Source: Agapetus fuscipes
Lineage: Eukaryota; Arthropoda; Insecta; Trichoptera; Glossosomatidae
Length of the DNA: 64,000 nucleotides
Direction of reading: 5' to 3'
Assembly: GCA_951799405.1 (NCBI GenBank)
Contig: OX637335.1
Coordinates: 16,868,342-16,932,341 of the forward strand
The notes beneath the pieces were generated by a model that was not told where the DNA came from, did not search any database, and saw only the letters and a program-made list of their open reading frames with translations. Below, piece by piece: positions 35,301 through 50,300 of the stretch (positions within the stretch are counted from its first letter, which is position 1; each line of letters starts with the position of its first letter). The translations under genes and the position numbers were made by a program.

Positions 35301-38300
35301 AACTTTTGCAGACTTTCCCTGAAACAGGGGTGACATTGACAATGTGAATCCTTTTTAGTAGTATTGGTGGTCAGCGTCATACCGACCTACATATAAGACA
35401 AGGAATGCCATTGAATTGTGCCAATGTGAATTCCTTGACTTATAGGTTGGTATGAGGCTGACCACCCATACTGTAAAAAATGGTTCACTTTGCCAATGTC
35501 ACCCCTGTTTCAGGGAAGGTCGGCAAAAGTTGTGGGGCTTATGTTCATTTGAGGTTTGGATTTTATTTGTAAGTACACATTCAGCATTTGTAAGCGCGAA
35601 CTACACTTGTTGGTTTGTGGGCATACATCTGAGAGCTTTAAATGAATATATCCTTGCAACTTAGATTATAGATTATAGATTATAGAATGCCAAATTTCAT
35701 CGGTTGAAAAAAATTAACGATGATTTAATTTCTACCCCACTTCAAATGAAGTGATTGGCGTAAGGCTGGCCCCCTTACCTGTAAAGTAAAAAGATTCCAC
35801 TCGTCACATGCGATTTCTTCAAGGAAACCCCGCAAGAAGCTACAGTTTATGTGTAGCTTAGTAATGTAGCGTGCGTCATTACAAATAATTCATTTTCTCG
35901 TATTTTCATACGTGTGAATATACACATTTTATTTCAATTTAATGAATCAAAAACACCATGTTCCTTGACTTGTAGGTTGGTATGAGGCTGACCACTGATA
36001 CTGAAAAAAATGCTTCACTTGGTCATCATTATACAATGGTTATCATTTTATTATTGTCTTCAACTTGCATTACATTATGTACTGCACCCTTAGTACGAGT
36101 TGCAAAACTTGAGTAATGTAAAGTTTTTTGCAATTAATTATTAAAGAGTGATTTCCCCCAAAATCTGCCGTTTTTGTTTGTTTGAACTTGATTTTCTTCA
36201 TCACTGTAACTTTTTTGCTAAGACCATAAAATATAAGAAACAAAAACGGCAGATTTTGGGTCACTCTTTAATATTTTCCGTAAAATTTACTTTTCTCAAG
36301 TTTTGCAACTCGTACTAAAGGGTACAGTTCACGAATATACAGTCACGTATTACTCCTTCCGCGTAACTGGGCTGGAATCAAGTGTTTTTTTTTGTCTTCA
36401 AAACAGTTAAAAACATTTTTGTTGTCTAATTATAAAAATCTTTTTAGTCATTGAAAAACATGTTTTTTATCATCACAAAAAAGACGAAAAAATAAATAAA
36501 ACGAGTATCCAAGTTTGGTTTATAACAAACAGAATGAAGTCGCGAATTTGAATACATTTTTCAAGTCGGTCGTCCGTCTCCCAACTAATAGACGCCATTA
36601 ACGCCAGTTCTGGATGGAATAGTTCTCTTCTCTTTGGAAGAGTTGAGAAATAGTTGAAATATTTATGAGGCGTTTCGTGGAGAGCCGACATCATGGAAAA
36701 AGGATGATGTCGTGTGGAAAGTTTTTTCTCCCCTTTATTTAACTTGTTTTCGTATCATAGAGAGATATGTCTTTATGGATTCCAAAAAAAAAAACGTGTG
36801 GTCAGTCTGTGCCTGTGAAACGTATAAGTTCTCGCTTAAATATGCCGAATGTGGATCCTAATATTATTATTACTAATAATTTTTTACTCACAAACTTTTT
36901 AAAGTATTTTTAATACCAAATTCACCAAGCCTGATTTACTTTTTTTTTTCTCTGGATGAAATGAAAGAAGTATGTATGTAAGAATAGAAAAAAATGGCGG
37001 TTGATCTGTAATGTTGGCGGCTAGGGCTAAGACTAGGGTTTTTTAAATTTGAATTTTGTAATATGTAGTAGTTTTGATGTCCATAATAATAATTTATTAT
37101 TTGTTGATTTAATTTTTTTTATTTGTTGTATAATGCTCCTTTACTTATCGGTGGGTATACGGTTGACTACCCATGCTGTAGTAGCTGATTCACTTTGTCG
37201 ATGTCACCGCTGTTTTAGGGAAAGTCGGAAAAAGTGGCAGGGTTTATGTTCATTTAAGATTATTTTTTTTGTAAGCACACATGCAGCATTCGTAAGCGCG
37301 AACTCACGCGTGCCTATTTGTGGGCATGCATTCAACATGAATTTTGTATGTTAATATATCTCTTCAACTAAAATTATTATTATAAAAAAATGATTATTTT
37401 TCAATAAAAATTCAACTTCCCACCATTACATCTCCTCTCCTAACAATATTAGCTCCGCCCCAAAAATCACCATCTCCCTCCCACATATCTACCTTTCTAC
37501 CCCCTCCCTTACCACTACCACCAATAGATACCACTCCACTGTCTTAATTTTTAAGTTTAAATGTAGTAATTGTTAGTTACCCGAAGATGGAAGTAATTCC
37601 GAAAATATTTGTAACTTACTCAAAAACAATAAAACTGGAATAAAACAAAGTTTTTAATTTATTTTATTCTTTAATTTTTTATTGAAAAATAATCAATTTT
37701 TTAAAACGAATTTCCAGTGTTTCACAAAAATCTTTTCAAAATTGGTTATTACTATTATTAGCATTCCTTGACTTATATTTGTATTCCTTGACTTATTTGT
37801 AGGTTGGCATGAGGCTGACCACTCATACTGTTAAAAATGGTTCCCTTTCCCAATGTCACCCCTGTTTCAGGGAAGGTCGGCAAGAGTTGCAGGGTTTGTG
37901 TTTATTTGAGATTGGGTTTTTATATTGTAGGTCCACATGCGGCATGTGTTAGCGCGAAATTATACATGTCTGCTTGTGGGAATGCGTTTAATATGAATCT
38001 CAAGTGATGTATATCTTTGCAGCTTAGATTTAGATTTAGATTCAGTATGTTATTTAGCGTTTTTTTTTAATCAAGCATTCATAAATTAACGCATTGTATT
38101 CAATGTTTAATAAAATAGCGATTTAATTTTTTATATACCTACAGGTAAATGCTGTGCGGCAATGTTGTCTTTATTGCTCGTTAAAAAGTCAAGGCAAGTT
38201 TTAGAATATTCCCCATCTTCACTAAAAGGGTAATCTCTATACTGGAGCGAGATTTAATATGTAGCTGGTTGCGTGCCGCGGAAACTGGGTATAAAACGTT

Positions 38301-41300
38301 ACATTTTCAGAGGAATTATATGAAAATTTACCGAGAAACCAGAGAGTGGATCCCTCACCGCAGATTAGAGCCCTACAGGCAGTAAACCTGCGGCTACAAG
38401 GCCCAAGTATATTTTGAAAATAGATACGAGTCCCAACTAACAAAATATACTACAAAAGTACATGTCGCACGCTTAATAATAAAGAGAAATTACTCGAAAA
38501 TTGGGAAAATCGAGATTTTGTAATAAAATGCATGAACAATGCGAGAAAAATAGGTAGAATGCGACATCCGTTCAATTTGGACGAATGTGACCGAGATAAA
38601 ACATCGGCCGCCTTTTTCATCCCATACAAGTTGTACTGGTTGTCTGAACTTCAAACGTGATTTCCCAACATTCATGTTTTTTGAGTTATTGCTCTTTATT
38701 ATTAAACGTGCGATGTAACGTTTATGCGTATACTCGCTTTGGAGCCTTTTTTTTATTTTTTAATCTGTGATTTTAAACATGAAACATGATTTTGAATTTA
38801 TAATTCTGATGTACCTACTCATAATCCTTTTCAACACACATTACTTGTTCTTCCCCTGTAGTCTTAATTTGTAAGAAGTGTTTTTTTTTAAGGAATCCTG
38901 TGCAGGAGGCTTCCCAATTCTTAAAAGTCTTGGTGGTCTATGTCACCCTGAAAGGGTGCCGCGGAGGTGTTGCTTGAGTTCTTGGTTCTGTCGTAAGGCG
39001 CTACAAGGAAGTGGTGATTGATGTTGGTTTTGAATGAAACCGGATTAAATTGGGAAGGGAACACAGATACTGGTAGACCATTCCATAAACGGGCAGTTTG
39101 GCAAAGGAATGAGTCATGAAAACGCCAAGTTCTCATAGTTTTGAGATCGACTGCAAAGGGATGAATGAGAGTCGTACTACGAGTTTCCCTTTCTGAAATG
39201 CGAGGGGGAGGGATTAATGAATGGAGCTCATTAGAACAAGCTCCGTGGTAATATCGATAAAAAAGACTGAGCATTTTTCAACTTTGTTTTATTTAGTTTT
39301 TTGTATGGAAAATTCACGTCAGGTGGCAGTTGAGCTATGGATTTGCTGCGTTTGAATAACACCGTTAAAGAAAAACAAGAGGCCTGAGATAATGGCATAA
39401 AAATGAATTCATTTCCTCTGCAAAATGGCTCTTAATGTTTGAAACATTTTTGCAAAAGAATTTTCACACCTCACAATATTTACGCATTTGACTGTTACTA
39501 AGCTGGTGTTTAAATTATATTAAGTAAATAAAACGCGGTCTTTTTATCATAATAAAACATTCAGACGTTGAGTTATTATGATTAATAGAAAGCCACAAAG
39601 AAAAGGTGGTCTGGGGCGCAAAAAGGGTTACGGGCGCACAAATTGGGGCTGGATAGTCATGCTGCCCCTAATCTGGGGGTGGGAGAGAGTAAAGGGAATA
39701 TATCTGGGTAATGTGTAAGCTATGGGTAATGCGGGTAAATGCTTACAAACAAGAATTTGTATACAAGTTTTTAGTATTTCGCTTAAAAGTTTTTATTGTG
39801 CAAGTTTTACGGGTAAAGAGGGTGGTCTTACGCCATACAATTCAGTGAAAGTGGGATTTTCCAGGTCTCGAGAAGGCTGATTTTTATTTTCGTTCCTGTG
39901 TAAACGAAACCTATAAGTCCAAAGAAGATACACCCAATAAAATGTTTAACTACGGTGTCTCAAAAAAGTTAAAGCGCACTTATTCAGTTTTTCTTCTTTG
40001 CTTTTTATTGTAAAATAAATTAGGTACATGTTAAAAATAAAGTGTTAAAAATTTTCAATAAATAAATATAACATTCATAACTTAGTCGGTGTTATGGCTG
40101 TGGGATCAAGTCGCTATTCTTAACCAGCATATGCGGAACAGAATAACGTTGGTTCAAATCACGCCTGGCCCATTGACCACATTATCTTCGACCCTGGTTC
40201 AAAAGATGCCATTGCATGCACACAAGATTCTGCTTTCGCATGAAGACAACTGGTCAGGCAAAATATGTTGATGCATTGCATTCCTCTTCACAAATATGTT
40301 TAAAATAACAGTATGTTACCTGCGTCAGGAGGTCCAGGCAGCAGCATCGAGTCGTCCTTGTACCAGGCAGTGACGGCCACGTGGTCTCTCACGGACGTCG
40401 GCGCGCTGCACGTGAGCACAGCTGTTCCCCCAGCGGGGCCACGTGCGCCCGCCACTGACACCGAGTACTCCTGCCACACCACTGCGAACAACAAATATAA
40501 TAATATTATTATAAGGCTGATTTATTTTTTGAGTGCTGTTTTTGTGTTAATCAGACCTCAAAAGCCCTATGCGAGCTTCGTAATCGCTGTAGTAAGCGTC
40601 AATTCATAAGCATTACCCAGTTGGTGTAAGGCTGAATGAACCGTTGGTGAACAGTGTTTGGTAAAGGCAGATTGATTTTTCTAACGATTTTCTAAAGATT
40701 TGAAAAAAAAAAACTTTTCCGCCGGGAATCGAGCTAGAGTCCTTTGGATTGCAAGTCCGTACCGTTAGTCACTAGACCACAGACCGATAGTATGTACCAT
40801 AAAAAACGTACATTCCAACGCGTTTTTATCACTTCATATCAACTTAAGATCCAGGTGGTGTTGGACCAGATGTTGAGCGATCTTTGGTAACGGCAGATTA
40901 TGTTTTTACACCCAGCGAAGAGCAGATTTGAAAAATTAAATTTTATTGTCGTTCCTTACCGGTATTCGAACCAACAACCTTCCAGTCACGAATCCAAAGT
41001 GTTACCACTAGACTAAGGACCGGTCATACATCACTCACATAAATCATAGATGTCAACGTATTCAGAAAACCTTAAAAATAAAATTTGGAGGTCCTACACG
41101 GTAAGGGGAGACCTTTTCCGGCCCGCAGTCCAGTGGTCCTTTAGACCGGTCCGTAGTCCAGTGGTAACACTCCAGACTCATAAATGGAAGGTTGTGGGTT
41201 TGAATCCTGGCGGAACACAAAAAACATACCTGTTATATTTTCAAATTTGTTCTTCGCTGGGTTAAAAATTCATAAATCTTTACCAAATACCGGCCACTAA

Positions 41301-44300
41301 AAGGTCCATCCAGCCTTACAGCAACTGGGTCTTGCTTGAGTATTGGCGTTTTGTAGCAACGATCAAGCTCGTTAACACCTTTGCGACACTACAACAAGTG
41401 TCATAGACCCCTGGATTCTCTGAAATCTACGGAGTCTCCAGCACAGGATTTCTTAAAAAAAAAATGGGCCGGCCTTACGTCAACCACTTCACTTGAACTG
41501 GGGGTTTTCCAGCTCCCGAGAGGGCTGTGACTCATTTCTTGTGAAGACTGAGTTAGCCTTGCCGGTATTTTATTTATGATTAGAAATAAACACCGAAACG
41601 GGAAATCATTTCTGACACCCTCGCTGGGATTCGAACCCGAGCTCTCGGCATGTAATACCAACTGAGCTATCGACCGGACAGATATAAATTCTTTTTTCAT
41701 CCTGCATAGGAGCTTTCACATTTGAAGCCGAGCAACCGCCGTATAAAATGGAAGCGAATGTTTACTTATCCCTGAAGGAGTGTCGTTATTGAGTGTTTAC
41801 TTGGAAAATATTACAGTTTTTTGTGTACGTTCTCTTCTGAGTTCATTTGACGGTGCATATTGAAGGCAGAGCATTCTCGTATGTATCTTGTTAGTGGTTC
41901 CTAGACAAAGTGACAAAACGAGACATGACATAATGACACATGACAGAACATCGTATGACAAAATATCAGTAAAAAGTGTTGTTTGTGATGTTTTTTCATG
42001 TGCCGTTTATGGTATGTTCTCTTTTAAGTACTTACGGGATGTTTTTTCATATGATGTCTTATCTTGTGATGATATCTTGTTATTGTGATGTACTTTCCTG
42101 TAATGCTTTGTCGTAGTGATGTTCTGTCATGAGATGTACTCTCATTGTGGTGTTGCTTTGTCCTGTATCGTTCTGTTATTTATCGTTCTGTCTAATCTAA
42201 TACAATGTAAGTTGCAAAGATATGTAAGATTGGGGATTCGCATTAGATGCATTCTCACAAGCAGACACGTACAAGTGCATGCTTGCGCATACCGCATGTG
42301 AACCTACAATATAAAAATCCAAATCTCAAATGGACATACACCCTGTAACTAAAACAGCATTGGCAAAGTGAACCATTTTCTACAGCATGAGTGGTCAGCC
42401 GCATACCAACCTATAAGTCAAGGAACTGTTGTGTGTCTTTATGTCACTGTTCCGTTCTGACGCTCTAGTTACTTCTTCTTCTTGTGCCACTTCTAACGAA
42501 GATCGGCGATCATCATAGCTATTTTGAGTTTTGATGCTGCGGCTCGAAATAGGGACTTGGTGCTTCTGCCGAACCACTGTCGCAGGTTCTTCAGCCACGA
42601 TGTCCTTCGGCGTCCCTGAGATCTTCTCCCCTCAATCTTACCCTGAATGATAAGAGTTACTACGTAGGGCCAACATGCCCCAGGCATTCGCTCTCTTTGC
42701 TTTGTCGGGTCTCGTGATTGCGAAGCCCATAAAACTCTCATGTGCTTTTTTTGTGTTTATTTTTGTTGTACTAGTTCAATTCAAAGTTGTGTTTGCCGGC
42801 GAATCGACGTTTCCGAGAGGGAGAATGGAAAGGAGAGACACGAGGCAGATGGCTGAAAACACATGAAAATATTTTCAGACTATGTTTAGATTGCGACGCA
42901 GCTCTGCAACGTGTGAATGCACAAAAACTAATCAAAAATAGTTTTTTGGTTTTATTTGTTTTATGCCTTGATCAAATATGATAACAAAATTTAATCTGAC
43001 AGTCCAATAAAAAGTGAATGGAATCAGAAATATCTGGAAAGCCGTGTATGGCATACGACAATACCAAAGTGCTGAAAATATAGACATGTTCTCCCTCCTC
43101 TGACTCACGCCTTGTATATCCATCGCATCCAGGGATCAAACGTAGAATCGAATACAGCTGTAACCATCGTCAAACTTTTGGACAGGTAAAAACTTTGGTT
43201 TTATAATTATTTGATTTAATTGTAAATAGTTACTAAGGAATACATATAAACATATAATGTCAAACTAGGATCTTGTCGTACATGAACACAATCGTCTGCT
43301 TTCGCACGAAGGAATAAAATAGAAAAAAACCTTTGATTGTATATATATATTTCAAATGAAAGTTTAAAATTAAATTGTCTGGGTGCAAAGAGTACACATT
43401 TCCCTATTTTTCCTTAACATCTCAACTAGGAATATCGTCTTGCCTTTGGTGACGCCTTGATGATGATAGAGGCATGTAAGAAGGCGGCAGCCGGGTGGTT
43501 CACGCCACCCATAAAAGTGGTAATGCGAGGTCGTATCCAAGCGGCCTACGACCCGAGCCAATTCCGGCGCCTTGTAAGGTCGCTTCTACACACCGTGTGA
43601 ACATTTGAGAGACGTACCTAATACGAGTACCATCGCAGAAGTACAGTCGAGGTGCGGGCATTTTTGACACAAAACTTTTCATTTTACAACAAGGAAAATG
43701 AATTGTATTTTTGTACTAAAATTGCAGACCCTTGCTATGTTCACAATTGTTAAACTGAAAACCAACCACAATAAAATATTAGTAGTTTTAGAACAGAAAG
43801 TTTGATTAATTGCTGAATCGGTGCGGTCGATAGCTTAGTTGGTTGAATGATTGCATTCCATGCGGAGAGCTTGGGATCTAATCCCACCGAGGGTATCAGA
43901 AATCATTTCCAATTTTAATGCTTATTTCAAAACCAAAATGAAGTGCTAGAAAGGTATACTCAACCTTCACAAGAAATGACTATCATCCCCTTGGGAGCTG
44001 GGAACTATAATTCCGTCAGGCCGGCCCCCGTACCTGTAAAATAATAGGTTCCTCTCGCCACATGCGAAACCCTTCGGAATAATACTACAAGAAGTTACAC
44101 TATATGTGTTGCTTAGTTATAAAATAAGCTGTGTCAGGTGACAGATCTGTTTTTTCATATTTCAATATTTTCGATCACCATTGTTCTTCTGAAATAGGAT
44201 TGAGTTCAAATTCAATAAAAATATTCTTCAGATTTTTAATTTTTTTTCGAAAAATTAAGTAGGTAATCGAAGTTATTTATTTTGTTGTACTGAATCGTTG

Positions 44301-47300
44301 TTTGTGTTTAAAGTAGGTTGTTAACAAAGACGGTTTTTTTACTTTATTTTGACTGTACTCTGGGAGAACGTAATTTTCCGTTTCTGACAGAGTTAAGCAT
44401 TAAAGCCTGAAGGTTCTGTCAAAAGGACACTTTGTTGCTGAATTGCAAAACTTGATAGATGTGCGTAAACCGTTACTCCATACATCTACTGGGTGTATTT
44501 GGATGTATGGCGTATTTAGCCTGACAAAAATATATCAACATGCAAACATAAATAAACCCTTGGAAAAATAATAAGTGTCAATTTCTGCATTTTCATGAAA
44601 CATAAAATACAATTATTTGAATGATGCAAAACTATATTTTTAATTTGTGCTAAATTAGGTAGTTTCTTGGCTTTCTTTCTTATTACAGTATTAGGATGGT
44701 TTTTGGTGAGCGCTGTTTTTGTGTAACTCACACATAAAGACCCCTTTGCGAGCTTGGTCATCGCTATAGAATGCGCTGATTCTCATGCAAGACCCAGTTG
44801 CTGTAAGGCTGATAGGTTGGTGATCCTTAACTAATAGGTTAGCTATTAAACTGACCTCCCACGCTGTACAAACTTGGTTCACTTTTACCAATGGCACCCG
44901 GTTTCAGTGGCAGACGGCAGGAGTTGCAAGGTTTATTTTTATGTGAGGCTTGGTCTTTTTTGTATGTACACATGCAGCATGTGTAAACGTGAACTTACAT
45001 GTTTCTACATGTGGGAATGCATCAAATATGAACCATACATTTCATTGTATCTTTGCAACTTAGATAAAATATTATAGATAGGTCTCTTCATTAAAAACAT
45101 TTTAATTTACAATTTTTCATTAATTAAAGATTACTCATCAATTATTTAATTTCAAGTTATGTATTTTACTCAAATATTTTTGCCAAAAATTAATTTTCAG
45201 GGGAAATGACGTAATTGTTACAAAACAAATTATAAAAATGTATTTTTAATGTGTACCTAAACCACCAAACCCCATAAAATAAGCTGATAAATGTTCACGT
45301 TTTCATTTTAATATTTTTATACACTCTTATAAACAAAGAGTTTAACAATGTATTTATGCAACAATTTTTAATTTTAATAATTATTTCAAACCTTTGTATT
45401 TCAAAAACAAAAAAATACCTGTAGATGAAGATTGAATTTCATAGAATATTTGATGGAATTATATTATCAGTATTGTAATTATTTTTCAGACTACAAAGCG
45501 ATTTTTTCGAGTTTCCCAGTACCGTATTCTGGCTGAAATTTGAAGCTGTAATAAAATAGAAACAGATGTGAGCGCCTTGCATGAATTAAAATAAAAAAAA
45601 CAACACCATTGGAATTTTTGTCGACGGTTTGTTATTTTGTATTTTTTTTTATTATACATAGTGCACGCTTAATAATAAAGAGCAATAACTCGAAAAACAA
45701 AAATGTTGGGAAATCGCGTTTTAAGTTCAGACAACCAGTACAACTTGTATGGGATGAAAAAGGCGGCCGATGTTTTATCTCGGTCATATTCGTCCAAATT
45801 GAACGGCTGTCGCATTCTACATATTCTTCTCGCATTTTTCTTGTGTTTTATTACAAAATCTCGATTTTCCCAATTTTCGAGTTATTTCTCTTTATTATTA
45901 AGCGTGCGATAGAATTTTTTTCTTAATTATAAAAAAGGTTTTTGCGCTCAATTAAAAAAAACATATTTTGCTTATATAAAACGAGTAAAATTATGATGAA
46001 TTTAATGCTTTTGTTTCCTTGATTTATACGTTGGTATATATGAGGCTGACCAATCTAAGGTGCTGTACAAATTCGTTAATTTTGCCAATTACAACCCTTT
46101 TTAAAGGAAATGCGGAAAAAAATGCAACGGTTTATATTTATTTAAGGTTTGACGTTCACTTTGTTAATAAATATTCAGCTTGTTTAAATGCTAAATGTGT
46201 TCGCTTGTGGGCACGCATTAAATATAAATCTAAAATTGTAAAACATCTCGCCAACAATGTAAAAAAAAAAACACCAAAAACTAATAACAGGATTCTAGAC
46301 ATTATGTTTTTTTTTCATAGAAAAGATAAAACTTTAAAGCCTTTTTTTCGTGATTTTTGCTGAAGACTGTAAAACCAGAAGCCCTCGGCCGGGAACGCTA
46401 ATAAATAACGACGTCATGGTATGGGGTGGCTAAGGCAATAAAACATTTTTTGATATTCGCTTCGTCTGCTCGTTTCGCTCCAAATTAATGAGATTGATAA
46501 ATGTGTGCCTGCGAAATGAACAATACTAAATTTTCGTCGACAGCTGAAAAAATACCCCATCTGACTGATGAAATGTGGATAAGAAGAAAGCCTTTCACTT
46601 CCTTATTCCTACAAATATCTTTTATTTTGTAATCCGATTTAAAGACCATTTTTTATACAATTGTACAAGGTAAAACCTGATTTATATTTAAATACCTTAA
46701 GCAAATGAATAACAACTGTTTGAGCATGAAAACTCGATTTAAAAAAATATATCTAAAAAATAATATATCTAAAAAATAATAATAATAATATTATTATTTA
46801 TTTGTTGAGCGCTGTTTTTGTGTACTTATATCACACTTCAAGAGCCATCTGCATGCTTGGTCGTCGCTATAGAAAGCGTCGGCTATCAAGCTACGCCCAG
46901 TTGCTGTTAGGCTGGATGAACCTTTGGTGACCGGTGTTTGTAAAGGCACATGAAGGTTTTAACCCATCGAAAAGCAAAGTTATGAATTTTTGTTTTTTGT
47001 GCTCCGCCGAAAATCAAACTCGGGTCCCTTGGATTACGAGTCCCTAGCATTAACCACTAGACTACAAACCGGTCATATCTAATTCCTCTTACTTTTTGAT
47101 GGTCGTACAGATCAAAATTATTTTCATATTATTTATTTTTAAGAAATCTATACACTACTCGTTTAAGACTATTAATGTACAATATATGAAAATCAAAAGA
47201 GACGATTCTTGCATGTTCCAGATTTTTTTAAGGAAGCCTGTGTGGGAGACTCCTTAGATTCAAAATACTCTAGGGGTCTATGACACTTGCTATAGTGACG

Positions 47301-50300
47301 CAGAGGTGTTAAGTTAGATTGTTCCACATACTCCTATATTGGATTTTTCGAAACACTTCCAGATTGTTTGACACACTAGCGTGGTTCGTAAAAATATGTA
47401 ATCAAACATCGGAAGGCAAATTTCACATCCAGCCTTAATAATTCCGTATATCTTCATACCAAGGGCCCTTGAGATCGTCTTCGTTTTTACGCTCATTAAA
47501 TTTCCTTCTTCCTCTTGTCTACCAAGAACATTGAGAGAATCAAATAATTACAACTTTCTTTTTTATCCAATTCTGCTTTTCAACTTTTGACGTAAAAAGG
47601 AAAACGCGATCTGTGTCCCTAGTGGGAAACATAGCGTAAAATTACTTCAATTGAGTTAATCGAAGAAAATGCATGAAAACAAAATCACTCTCCAGGAGTG
47701 CCCTCGTATATTCCATACATTATTGATTTATTTACGCAATCGAGGTGAGATTAACGCAGTGTTTTCTATACACTCGTGGTATAGATATTATTTTGGGTCA
47801 TTAAATTTAAAAGGCTAGAGTTTTTTTAAATCCAATTTGAAAACGAAAATTATTTTAATTTTATAAAAATGTAATTTAATTGAGTCGTCTGAAATTAATT
47901 TATAAAAAGCGATGTGACTTCCAACGGCCGGGTTCATAAGCATAAACGTATAAGTTCGCGCTTACGCATGCTGTATGTGGGCCTACAGCTTAAAGAAACC
48001 GATCTCAAATGAACACAAGCCCTGCAATTTTTCCCGATCTTCCATGAACTAAGCGTGACATTGGAAAAGTTAATCATTTTTTCAGTATGGCTGGTCAAAA
48101 AATATGGATGGTGGCAAAAGTCAAGCAAGCGCCTCTTGCTTTGAAATATAATATTTAGAACCATAATTATGATTTCCAGAAATAGAACATTCGGTTGAAA
48201 TTGCACCGCATCTGACCTCTCCCGACTAATCAATATGAAAATACAGGAATAGCTTCTCCTGAAGCATTTTAATTCAATTATTTAATGACGCCACCAAATT
48301 GCAGTCCCGCAAAATTAGATGAAATTCCACATAAAATCTAATTTTGTTATTTTTCTGTATTTTTTTCGTTTTCTCATTGATTCTTGAGGCATTGAAAATG
48401 AAGAAAAAGTGAAATAATTGGAGGAAATTATAATCTGTTATCTAAGTTGCTTAAATATAAACAAAAAATAATAATGCATGCCCACAAGCAGGCACGTATT
48501 AGTTCGCACTTACACATTCTGCGCGTGTTTTACAAATTAAAAACCTAAATCTCAAATGAGCATACACTCTGCAACTTTTGCCGTCCTTGACTGACGTTTG
48601 CTCGCCGAGAAAATAATTATTGGTTACTAGGGATTGCCATCCCAAGTCACCAATAACAAAATATTGGTTTGCCTTTTCCCTAGTAACCCAGGCGGGTGAT
48701 GACGCAATATTGTCACGAGTGGAGATCGTTTTCAAACAATAAAAAATGAGGTCGGATTTTTTTTTAATTCACCGCCAACATTGCAATTCAACAGCCATTT
48801 TTATCAGTGAGCTTCATGATAAAATTTTCAAAAAAAAAAACAACAACAATTGCGTACGCAAACGCAACTAAGCTACACACACAATTCAGGACACGCTACT
48901 TGCCTCAACCACTTCATTTAGGGATAGATTTCCTTTAAAATGATAGTGTATGGAATGCTGCATATATATTTGCAAGCAACAGCACCAAGGCAAAAATTCA
49001 TTTTTAATGGATATAAAAGAAAATTCACTAAGTGAGTCATACATTTAATCAGGTATGTTCACTTTACGTTATTTTTGTAAAATAAAAAATATTTGAATTT
49101 TCCTGAAAGGGAAGCTCTTACACTCAAGCATCTAGTGGCAGCGTAAACCTTGAAGACCAGTCAAAATATTTAACTACAAGAAAGTGATTCCGTTCTGCAT
49201 TCGGGTCACGTCTCGACCCCCTTCCATGGGAAAGAGAACGCGGCGGAGAGGTGTAAGGAAAAAGGTAACTCCCCAAAAGGCTTTTACAGCTGACGCCATC
49301 AATGAGATAGGAAGGTAATAAAAATATATTAATTTTGAATAAATAATTCAATTTTTAAAAATGTGAACCTTAACATTTCATTCAAAACGTTTCGCTCTCA
49401 TAGTGAATTTCCAGAAGTTATAAAAAAGAATGTTTGACTTGGCTAATCGAATAAACGTCTCCTTAGAGTGCTTGTTTCTCTTATGTTCATCAGAGGTAAT
49501 TTCACATGATCAATGTTTGAATGTGTACTTGACCAATATGTCTTATGAAAACTGTAAAAACTAATCTAATCTAAAATAAAGCTATTTTTTGTTTAACGTA
49601 GTTTATTTTCACAATAATATTTTATATCTCGAGCACTTTCGAACATCAATATTCAGGTCATTATCAAGAGTGATGTATGTCAAATTAAAATTGTTAAGAA
49701 CAAACCATAGATCAAAATTATATAAATTCAAATATATAATTTTGATCTATGGTTTGTTCTTAACAAATTTAATTTGACATACATCACTCTTGATAATGAC
49801 CTGAATATTGATGGTCGAAAGTGCTCGAGATATAAAATATTATTGTGAAAATAAACTACGTTAAACAAAAAATAGCTTTATTTAAAAAAAATGAATTTTC
49901 ACTGTGTGAATACACAAACCCTACAAAATCTAATCTAATCTTATTTAAGTTGCAAAGATATGCAACATTGAAGACGTACATTATATGCATTTTCACAAGC
50001 TGACGCGTATAAGTTCGCGCTTAAACATACCGTTTTTGGACTTACCATATAAAATCCCAAATCTCAAATTAACATACACCGTATTACTCTTGCTGACCTT
50101 CCCTGAAACAGGAGTGACATGGACAATTTGAAGCAATTGATTTTAAAAATATTTTAAAGAACTCTCACATTATCGTGTTTTACGTTTTTTTCTTAGCTCA
50201 GATTGTGTAGAATGAAATATAATCTTTGAATCAAATGTAAGATTAGCCAAACAAGCACTGGGAGGACGTAATGTGTATTATACCTGTGTCAGGGGAGGGC

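Larger units (their letters stand above)
49459..50271 (+). mobile_element. MITE-D split by nested insertions
   Basis: Left half 49459-49560 (TTAGAGTGCTTGTTTCTC to TGTCTTATGAAAACTG) and right half 50138-50271 (TTGATTTTAAAAATATTTTA to AAACAAGCACTGGGAGGACG) join to one element; the E foldback and a family C copy lie between. Confidence 0.82.

Noticed and set aside
40313..40609. Plus-strand 98-codon open frame
   Set aside because: Antisense of exon 4 continuing into SINE-A.
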